Positions 37,938-44,723 of a stretch of DNA of 64,000 nucleotides are shown here, piece by piece. The notes under the pieces were generated by a model. The model worked only from the letters and a program-made list of their open reading frames with translations, searched no databases and was not told the origin of the DNA. The DNA comes from Leptolyngbya sp. CCY15150 (lineage in GTDB: Bacteria; Cyanobacteriota; Cyanobacteriia; RECH01). The position numbers and the translations under genes are program-made. The DNA is taken from positions 310,001 to 374,000 of the forward strand of contig NZ_JACSWB010000207.1 of NCBI RefSeq assembly GCF_016888135.1. The letters run 5' to 3'. The stretch's first letter is position 1; each line of letters begins with the position of its first letter.

Positions 37938-38356
37938 TGGCACAGGCGGCTATTTTGATTGACACGGGACTGATGGTCGCCTTCTACGATTCTGCTGATC
38001 GCCATCACGACGCTGTGGTAAAGTTTTTTGCAACTTGCACCAGCCAACTGATAACCACGGTGGGCTGTGTGACGGAGGTTATGTGGCTGCTAGCGTCAGA
38101 CTGGCGGGTGCAGAATGAGTTTTTGGCTCATTTGTCCTGTGGGATCTACAACTGCGAGCCATTGCTACCTGAAGATTTCTCGCGTATTGCTGAGTTGAAT
38201 GCCCAGTATGCTGATTTGCCAGGAGATTTTTCTGATTTAGCGCTGGTAGCGATTTCTGAACGCTGTCATATTGCAGCTATTGCAACGCTAGACAAAGACT
38301 TTGATGTTTACCGACGCTACCGCAAGCAACCCTTTGAGCGTGTATTTCGCCCTTGA
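37937..38356 (+). CDS. PIN-domain toxin, VapC-like
   Basis: 139 aa PIN domain, a Mg-dependent ribonuclease fold. Acidic residues expected at the active site are visible: Asp in ILIDTGLMVAFYD, Glu in VTEVMWLL, Asp in GDFSDLALVAISE and the terminal Asp pair in ATLDKDFDVYR. VapC toxins cleave tRNA or rRNA; the target here is unknown. It directly follows the RHH antitoxin. The P-loop ATPase/TPR module lies immediately beyond, on the opposite strand. Confidence 0.85.
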   Translation: MAQAAILIDTGLMVAFYDSADRHHDAVVKFFATCTSQLITTVGCVTEVMWLLASDWRVQNEFLAHLSCGIYNCEPLLPEDFSRIAELNAQYADLPGDFSDLALVAISERCHIAAIATLDKDFDVYRRYRKQPFERVFRP

Positions 38357-38426
38357 GGGCAGAAGCCGGTTTTTTCGATCCGCGATGGTGTGGTGTTCTG
38401 TTAGAGTCGCATTCAGAAACCGGGTT

Positions 38427-40223
38427 CTAGGCGCTGGCAGCGGTAAAGCGTTGCTGCACTTCATCGGGGGTGATGTTGAGGCACTGGGCGACAGTGGTGA
38501 GCAGGCTGTCGTCTTGGGTGGTTTGGTAAAGGCGGGCAAGGTTTCTCAGGACGAAAGCAATTCGGTGTTGGTCGTTGAACTCGACTGAAATCTGTAGGTC
38601 TTGCAGATGATGAGCTTTAGCTTGATCTAGCTCATTGAGTTCTTCTGCCAGCAGACCTAACTGAGAATAGGTGCGGGCTTGGCTGTAGCGATCGCCATAC
38701 TCAATTTTGATATCGAGCGACTGCTGATAGTACGATCGCGCCTGCTCATACTCCTGCAGTTTTTCCGCCACCATGCCTAAGTTATGGTGATCGAGAGCTT
38801 GGTTATATCGGTCATTGAACTCGATATGAATCTCAAGAGCTTTCTGAAAATGCTCTCCTGCTTGCTGATATTCTCGAAGACTTTTTGTAAGATTCCCTAG
38901 CTGGCCGTATGTGCTGGCTTGGCTGTAGCGATCGCCAAACTCAATTTTGATATCGAGGGCCTGCTGATAGTGCGATCGCGCCTGCTCATACTCCCGCAGT
39001 TCTTGCGCCACGATGCCCAACTGGTGGTAGATGTCTGCTTGACCATAGCGATCGCCATACTCAATGTAGATATCGAGCGCCTGCTGATAGTGCGATCGTG
39101 CCTGCTCATACTCCCGCAGTTCTTGCGCCACGATACCTAAGTTGTGGTGAGTGACCGCTTGGCTGTAGCGATCATTGCGGGCCTCTTTCAGTGCCAAACT
39201 TTGCTCATAGTAAGCTTTTGCCTGGTCAAACTGGCGTTGTTGCAAGGCAATATCACCCAAGTCATGCAGTAGAGTAGATTCCATTGAGGAGCGCTTGGTC
39301 GCTCGGGCTAGGTCTAGGGCAGTGGTGTAGGCAGCTATAGCCGTATCAAACTGGCGTAGGTCTTCGTAGGCATTGCCCAGCCTGCGGTAAAGATCCTGTT
39401 CTAGGGTTGGGTTGGGGTGCCGCTTCAGCAGGTCTAGCCCTGCCAGCAGGTAGTCTCTGGCTTTTGCGGGCTGCTTTTGGGTGTAGTATGCAGAGCCAAT
39501 TTTGTAATAAAGTTCGCAGCACTGGGCCAGATCCTGGGGGGCGATGGGCTTGCCGGTGGGGTTTAGCTCCATCAAGAGCTGCTTGAGCTGCTCAATCTGT
39601 TCCTGGTTATCGGTGGAGGCAATATAGGGCAAGGGGCGCTCAAATGCCTCGGTGCGCAGTTGCTCTACCGTCTGGGCAGAGGTTTTGAAGCGAAATAGGC
39701 CCGACTGCCAGGCCCAAAAATCTGGAGCGTATTGGCTAATGCGGGTGAGGGCATAGTCGGGCAACACAAACAGCAGCGGATGGGGAACTATGTCGCGGTA
39801 GGCATCGCGGACAAAGTTGAGGTCTTGCAGCATGGGCGGATAGGCTCCCACCCCGTCGGTGCCGATCGCTGTCTCTAGCCCCTGGAGATAAAGCACTAGC
39901 TTTTGATCGGCCTTGGGGGGCGATGATGCGTGGAGCTGGGCCAACCGCTGCCGCAGTTCGTCTAGCAGGTAGCGCAGATCGGGCTGACGGGAGAAGTTCA
40001 TCACCTCAATATGGATCTCTGTATCTGCCAAATGCTGGCGCAGGGCCTCAGCCAGCAGGATTCTGTCTTGCTCTTGGTTGATTTCCACAAAGCCGATGGT
40101 CAGCCCTTCGGCAAAGTCAATAAACGTCAACAGCTCGGCAAACTCCTGCTGATTTTCCTCCACTAAGGTCTCGCTTGTGGAAGGGCTGGGAGATGTCGGG
40201 GCAGGCGGAGGGGCTTCAGACAT
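38427..40223 (-). CDS. TPR protein with a degenerate NTPase-like N-terminal domain
   Basis: 598 aa. Residues about 40-190 resemble a P-loop NTPase core without a Walker A: FVEINQEQDRILLAEALRQHL replaces the nucleotide loop, and KLVLYLQGLETAIG looks like a relic Walker B. The segment HPLLFVLPDYALTRI follows. Residues about 230-580 are eight or so tetratricopeptide repeats of about 40 aa, such as QALDIKIEFGDRYSQASTYG. The gene starts inside the end of the ATPase gene (8-bp overlap, ATGTCTGA), so the two are translationally coupled. Function unknown; a sensor or scaffold for the ATPase is the simplest reading. Confidence 0.8.
   Translation of the reverse strand: MSEAPPPAPTSPSPSTSETLVEENQQEFAELLTFIDFAEGLTIGFVEINQEQDRILLAEALRQHLADTEIHIEVMNFSRQPDLRYLLDELRQRLAQLHASSPPKADQKLVLYLQGLETAIGTDGVGAYPPMLQDLNFVRDAYRDIVPHPLLFVLPDYALTRISQYAPDFWAWQSGLFRFKTSAQTVEQLRTEAFERPLPYIASTDNQEQIEQLKQLLMELNPTGKPIAPQDLAQCCELYYKIGSAYYTQKQPAKARDYLLAGLDLLKRHPNPTLEQDLYRRLGNAYEDLRQFDTAIAAYTTALDLARATKRSSMESTLLHDLGDIALQQRQFDQAKAYYEQSLALKEARNDRYSQAVTHHNLGIVAQELREYEQARSHYQQALDIYIEYGDRYGQADIYHQLGIVAQELREYEQARSHYQQALDIKIEFGDRYSQASTYGQLGNLTKSLREYQQAGEHFQKALEIHIEFNDRYNQALDHHNLGMVAEKLQEYEQARSYYQQSLDIKIEYGDRYSQARTYSQLGLLAEELNELDQAKAHHLQDLQISVEFNDQHRIAFVLRNLARLYQTTQDDSLLTTVAQCLNITPDEVQQRFTAASA
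38701..39136. repeat. 120-bp tandem nucleotide repeats inside the TPR gene
   Basis: Stretches starting at 38701, 38941 and 39061 are nearly identical over about 75 bp and spaced by multiples of 120 bp, that is one 40-residue TPR unit. The unit at 38821 is more diverged. This indicates recent expansion by unequal recombination. Several HIP1-like cores fall at the same place in each unit. Confidence 0.85.
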
Positions 40224-41547
40224 CGGCAGCCTCCTGAAGTGCAGCTTGAAAGAGTTGGCTTTGGCGCACTGCTGGGTTGGGGTAGTTCCAACGGTCAAGG
40301 CCGTTATATTCCAGCACCGACGTGTTGTACAGCATCAACTGCCCCACCTCATCTTTGGTGATGTTTTTGGTTAGGCAAACCCTGGCCAGGAGGGGATAGT
40401 GCTCATCGGGCACAAAGCGCTCAAAGTTAAACTGCTGCTGCTTAATGGCATACTCCACATCCTCCGGCTGCACTTTAGCGTGCTTGCGGGTGCTAGCAGT
40501 TTGGCAAGCGCTGCGCACCATCTGCATCAGTTGGCGCACGTGGCCACCGCTGGCTTTTACCAAGTCCAGCACCTGCTGATCGGAGGCAAACAGCAGCTCC
40601 GTATCGATTCGTCGTTTAATAATTTCGGACACCTGGGTCAGCCCTTCGTCCATGTAGTCTAGGTCGCAGCGCTGACGCTCCAATTGGTAGATATTCACCA
40701 TGGAAACAATGTGGGGCTCGCCAAAAAAAGTATTGATGATATTTTTGGCAGAGCACAGCACCGAAATTGGCACGGTGTAGATCAGGGTACAGTTGAGGTC
40801 TTGCAACTGAGCCGCATAGTCAAAGAATAGGTGATCGCCCACCCGAGGCGGCACGCGATCCAAGTTATCAAAAATTACCAAAAACCCTTTGGGATAGAGA
40901 GGCGAAACTTTTTGGTAGGCATCGAGCAGCAAGGCATTCACATCCGCCTTCAGGCGCGAAATATCTCGCTGGAGGATCTGGCGAATCACGGTTTTTTGCT
41001 TGTCGGCCCCCTTGATCTGAGCTAGCAGCTTCACCATCAGCTTGGCCAAAAACGGAGCCTCTGCCCCCAACGTAGCCTCCGCATTCACGCTCACCGAGCT
41101 TTCCACGGTGCGCTCATCTTCACGGGTGATTTCTTTAAACCAGTCTTCAACCCTTGTTTGCAGCGTTGCATCAAACCGCAACTCTAGTTGCCGCAGAGCA
41201 AATTCAATCTGCTTGATGATGATTAAATAAAAATCGGTATATTCCGCATCGTTGGGATCAGTTTCTTCGTTAGCTTCCAGGTAGATCACCCAGTAGTCTT
41301 TTTCCCACTGGCGGCGAATGCGTTGGAGTTCGGTACTTTTGCCACAGCCCCGATGGCCGGTAAACAGAATGGTGCAAAACTCCCCCGGCTCTTGGAAGTC
41401 CAGCACTGTGTTCACCCCCTCGATCGCCTCCGTTTTGCGCACCGGAGTCAAATCGACGTAGTAGCGCTCTAGCCCAGCCCCCGACAGCGGGTTCACATCA
41501 CATAGCCGAAACCCTTCTTTTAATGTTTTTGCCCGAAAATCTTCCAT
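40216..41547 (-). CDS. P-loop ATPase (AAA/STAND-like), partner of the TPR protein
   Basis: 443 aa. Walker A is FTGHRGCGKST at residues 62-72, and Walker B is in GFLVIFDNLDRVPP. The sensor-like Arg in GGHVRQLMQMVRSAC and the C-terminal helical/winged-helix-like part (DEVGQLMLYNTSVLEYNG) complete an ORC/STAND-like layout. The N-terminal 55 residues include RYYVDLTPVRKTEAIEGV, a segment that seems conserved in this family. It is the first gene of the pair and overlaps the TPR gene by 8 bp. Not recognised as any named system; NTP-dependent switching is inferred. Confidence 0.82.
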   Translation of the reverse strand: MEDFRAKTLKEGFRLCDVNPLSGAGLERYYVDLTPVRKTEAIEGVNTVLDFQEPGEFCTILFTGHRGCGKSTELQRIRRQWEKDYWVIYLEANEETDPNDAEYTDFYLIIIKQIEFALRQLELRFDATLQTRVEDWFKEITREDERTVESSVSVNAEATLGAEAPFLAKLMVKLLAQIKGADKQKTVIRQILQRDISRLKADVNALLLDAYQKVSPLYPKGFLVIFDNLDRVPPRVGDHLFFDYAAQLQDLNCTLIYTVPISVLCSAKNIINTFFGEPHIVSMVNIYQLERQRCDLDYMDEGLTQVSEIIKRRIDTELLFASDQQVLDLVKASGGHVRQLMQMVRSACQTASTRKHAKVQPEDVEYAIKQQQFNFERFVPDEHYPLLARVCLTKNITKDEVGQLMLYNTSVLEYNGLDRWNYPNPAVRQSQLFQAALQEAADV

Positions 41548-42150
41548 ACAAGCTAGTGATGTTTAAGAGCGATGGACAAAACGCGTTGAATCTATCCTAA
41601 GTCTACATGGCCCACTTCATATAGCTCACGTCACTTTTCAAAAGATGCCTAACGCTCACTTGCGACATATCGCCCTTGCTGCAAATCCCTTCTCCAGAGA
41701 ACAAGGAGCGATGACAGCTATCGAATGAACCAATTTCAGGGGCACGAAGCTTAACATTTCTTGATTTTCCGTGCGCTCCCGGGTATACTCGGCACCACAA
41801 ATCCTTTAACCACAGATTTTACAGGACTTAAACTTCCCGGCAATTTACACCTTCCAGAGAACAAGTTAGGATAAGCACATGAATGAGAGACAAAACCATG
41901 ACTACTATTCAATCTTATTCTGATATTTTTGGTTTGCGGCTTCCCGCTGGCCAATTAAGGGACATTGAGTCACCAGCACATCGGTTGAGCATCAGTCACC
42001 ATCAACTGATGCAGAGAGATTCACTCACCGACTCAGAAGTATCTTACCGAGTATACCAGGAATCTGTAACCACAGTTTTTTTGGTCTATTGGCTTCCTGA
42101 AAAACATGTTAGAATGAGCCAGGGAAGAATCACTGTTGCTCATTGACTTG
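41548..42150. other. AT-rich accessory interval upstream of the ATPase
   Basis: About 600 bp of lower GC than the flanks. A 13-bp direct repeat TCCAGAGAACAAG occurs at 41693-41705 and 41853-41865, and a diverged third version (TTCCTGAAAAACATGTTAG) lies near 42098. A possible small frame at 41883-42146 has no family signal and is not called. The ATPase promoter (leftward) must lie here. Confidence 0.45.
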
Positions 42151-42522
42151 ATGGCAATCCCAAAAATTAGAATGACCATGGGCTATTACGCCTATGGTCA
42201 CCCATGTAAAGCCTGGATTTTGAGACAGTTTGGCGACCGGGCTCAAAACCAGGGAACAATCGCAATAATTGCGCACAAACATATGGTACCAAACATAGCT
42301 CTTTTGGTCTATTTGCTGTGTAGAGCCTATCGGGACAATCAGCAGGTTTTAGATCTAAGCTGGGCTCTGATGCTTGATGCACTTGAACAGATGGAGGGAT
42401 ATCTAAAAGAAGCAATGGACTACGAAGCCCTAGCCCAGTCTGAATCCCAGTATTTTCGCGATTGGATTACCCAAATGGGTTATAACCCCGATAATTTACC
42501 AAATCTAAGTGATGAAACATAG
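42151..42522 (+). CDS. Hypothetical protein, AT-rich orphan
   Basis: About 123 aa beginning MAIPKIRMTMGYYAYGHPCK, with a helical middle (NIALLVYLLCRAYRDNQQVLDLSWALMLDAL) and an acidic C-terminus ending NPDNLPNLSDET. No domain recognised. Lower GC and no clear ribosome binding site set it apart from its neighbours, so it may be acquired or a decaying gene. A 27-bp hairpin lies directly after its stop. Confidence 0.4.
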   Translation: MAIPKIRMTMGYYAYGHPCKAWILRQFGDRAQNQGTIAIIAHKHMVPNIALLVYLLCRAYRDNQQVLDLSWALMLDALEQMEGYLKEAMDYEALAQSESQYFRDWITQMGYNPDNLPNLSDET

Positions 42523-42532
42523 TTAATGCATT

Positions 42533-42559
42533 GCATCGCATCAATTTCTGATGCGATGC
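42533..42559 (+). terminator. Hairpin after the orphan gene
   Basis: Perfect 11-bp stem GCATCGCATCA/TGATGCGATGC with loop ATTTC, 10 bp after the stop codon. The T-run is missing (TTGCAGG), so termination would be inefficient or factor-dependent. Confidence 0.55.
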
Positions 42560-42712
42560 TTGCAGGACAAGACTAAAGATTTTGAGGAATCCGTGAATGA
42601 GAGATTGTCCAATTGTCCATAGAATGCTTCAATCATGGGATCAATCTAACGAAGGCTGCAAAAAACAGGCTTGATGTGTACCATGACAGTGCAGCACCCG
42701 TCAGGAGCCTCC

Positions 42713-44158
42713 ATGGGAATTCAGACACCAAGCTGGGTTAAGCACGCGGTTTTTTACCAGATCTTCCCCGATCGCTTTGCCCAAGGTACGCCCCCAACCA
42801 ACGCCGACCAACCCTGGGCCACCGTCCAACCCATCCCCTACGAACCATGGGTGGCAGAACCAACGCTTCAGGGCTACAAGGGCGGCAACCTCTGGGGGGT
42901 GATTGAAAAACTCGACTATCTTCAAGATCTGGGCATTAACGCCCTCTACTTCACGCCCATTTTCCAATCCGCCAGCAATCATCGCTACCACACCCACGAC
43001 TACTACCAAGTCGATCCAATTTTGGGCGGCAATACCGCCTTTCACGCATTGCTGCAGGCGGCCCACCAACGAGAGATAAAAGTGGTGTTAGACGGCGTGT
43101 TTAACCATGCCAGCCGTGGCTTTTATTTTTTCAACGATATTTTAGAGAATGGCCCCTATTCGCCCTGGGTCGATTGGTTCAAAATCGAAGCCTGGCCCCT
43201 CTCTGCCTACGATGGTTCTTTGCCTGCCAACTATCGAGGCTGGGCAGGCAATCGTGCCTTGCCTGAGTTCAACCATGATCATCCTGCGGTGCGGGAATAT
43301 ATCATGCAGATTGGAGAATATTGGATCCGCCAAGGCATTGATGGTTGGCGCTTAGATGTACCCTTTGAAGTGAAAACACCGGGATTTTGGCAAGAGTTTC
43401 GCGATCGCATCAAGGCGCTCAATTCCGAAGCCTATATTGTGGGTGAAGTGTGGACAGATTCTCGCCATTGGCTGGATGGCACCCAGTTTGATGGAGTGAT
43501 GAACTATTTGTTCACCGGGCCAACCATTGCCTTTACGGCAGGCGATCGCGTCATCCGAGAGCATGTGGAAGCACCGGCCTATGAACCCTACCCAGCCCTC
43601 GATGCCGCCGCCTATGCCGCGAAGATGCAGGATCTGTTGGAGCTCTACGATTGGGAAATTCAGCTCACCCAGTTGAATAGCTTGGCCAGCCATGACACGG
43701 CGCGATTGATGACCATTGTGGGCAGCGATCGCCCCAGCATTGAGCTGGCCACCCTGCTGCAGTTTACGTTCCCCGGTGCGCCCTGCATCTACTATGGCGA
43801 TGAGGTGGGTCTGCCCGGCGGCTTTGATCCAGACTCGCGGCGCAGTTTTCCAGAACCCGCCGATTGGGATCAGGACTTGCTCGACTGCCACCGCGCCCTG
43901 ATTGCCCTGCGCCATCAGTATGAAGCGCTGCGGGTGGGCACCTACCAATCGCTCTATAGCCATGACCTGCTGTATGTATTTGAGCGATCGCTGCCCGAGC
44001 AACAGATGTGGGTGGCGGTAAATGCCTCGGATGGAGTTCAGGCACTGCCCCTTGCCAAGCTGGGATTACCGGCTCTTCGTCAAATCGTCTACGGCAGCGG
44101 CACCTTGGAGGGCGAAACCCTCACCCTGCCACCCCGCTCCGGTGTGGTGGTGGTCTAG
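42713..44158 (+). CDS. GH13 alpha-amylase family protein (cyclomaltodextrinase/neopullulanase-like)
   Basis: 481-aa glycoside hydrolase with a TIM barrel. It begins at VKHAVFYQIFPDRFAQG, with conserved region I VVLDGVFNHAS, the nucleophile Asp near residue 214 in GWRLDVPFEV, the acid/base Glu near 244 in VGEVW, and the third Asp in LASHDTAR. The YYGDEVGLPGGFDPDSRR segment fits the cyclomaltodextrinase/neopullulanase side of GH13. No signal peptide, so it probably acts on cytosolic maltodextrins together with the debranching enzyme. AGGAG at 42703-42707 supports the ATG at 42713 over upstream ATGs. Confidence 0.88.
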   Translation: MGIQTPSWVKHAVFYQIFPDRFAQGTPPTNADQPWATVQPIPYEPWVAEPTLQGYKGGNLWGVIEKLDYLQDLGINALYFTPIFQSASNHRYHTHDYYQVDPILGGNTAFHALLQAAHQREIKVVLDGVFNHASRGFYFFNDILENGPYSPWVDWFKIEAWPLSAYDGSLPANYRGWAGNRALPEFNHDHPAVREYIMQIGEYWIRQGIDGWRLDVPFEVKTPGFWQEFRDRIKALNSEAYIVGEVWTDSRHWLDGTQFDGVMNYLFTGPTIAFTAGDRVIREHVEAPAYEPYPALDAAAYAAKMQDLLELYDWEIQLTQLNSLASHDTARLMTIVGSDRPSIELATLLQFTFPGAPCIYYGDEVGLPGGFDPDSRRSFPEPADWDQDLLDCHRALIALRHQYEALRVGTYQSLYSHDLLYVFERSLPEQQMWVAVNASDGVQALPLAKLGLPALRQIVYGSGTLEGETLTLPPRSGVVVV

Positions 44159-44272
44159 ATCGAAAAAGCCCACCCGCCTCCCCGGAGGGAGGATTAAGCT
44201 GACGGATGAGCGTCAGGGGTGGGACAGTTCGTTAGGGAGATATGAACTTAGCGCTGTGCCGTTGCCTTACGT

Positions 44273-44524
44273 CTATACGTCATAAAGACGAGACTCTAGG
44301 GCATCGGGATAGTCATCGCAATATTGTTCAAAGTGGCTCTTGGTTGGATGATCGTGGCGTTGGTGCGAGAGTTCTGCTTGGAGTTCTTCAACCACATCCC
44401 AGGCGGCGGCGCAGGCCTTGGGATCGTTACCTTGCTTAGAAATGGCGCGGGCTTGAGCGATCGCTGCCTGAAGTTCTTGCTCAACCTTAGCCCAGTCAAA
44501 TACGTGGTTTGCAACAGTAGACAT
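44273..44524 (-). CDS. CP12-type Calvin cycle regulator with only two cysteines
   Basis: 83-aa CP12 homologue. The core ACAAAWDVVEELQAELSHQR and the C-terminus FEQYCDDYPDALESRLYDV are diagnostic. CP12 is a disordered redox switch that joins GAPDH and phosphoribulokinase into an inactive complex in the dark. In the canonical C-terminal loop two Cys form a disulfide (C-x8-C ending ECRxY); here the second is Ser (codon TCT), and only one Cys remains in the N-terminal part. Redox control by intramolecular disulfides therefore seems lost. AGGAGG at 44533-44538 fixes the ATG at 44524. Confidence 0.88.
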   Translation of the reverse strand: MSTVANHVFDWAKVEQELQAAIAQARAISKQGNDPKACAAAWDVVEELQAELSHQRHDHPTKSHFEQYCDDYPDALESRLYDV

Positions 44525-44723
44525 GAGGCGTTGCCTCCTGGTCATGGATAAGAATCAATCAACAACTGATGTTGCGAGAGCTGTCGTTTGATCGGTACAT
44601 ATCTACTGTAGCTCCGTTAAGCAACATGAGAGAAGGCGGAAAACCCGTAGATTCCGAGAGATAATAGCCCTAGACGGATCAAAGCCGCCTATTGTCTACC
44701 TTTGAGACATTGTTGAAAAAAGC

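Noticed and set aside
38701-39175. Regularly spaced repeats considered as a CRISPR array
   Set aside because: Spacing is 120 bp, the repeats are in frame and encode TPR units; there are no unique spacers.
41883-42146. 87-codon frame before the orphan gene
   Set aside because: No family signal, overlaps the next frame, lies across repeated AT-rich sequence; described only as part of the interval.
43352-44002. 216-codon open frame on the minus strand
   Set aside because: It lies wholly antisense to the GH13 amylase gene, whose protein has all catalytic motifs; the antisense product has no domain.
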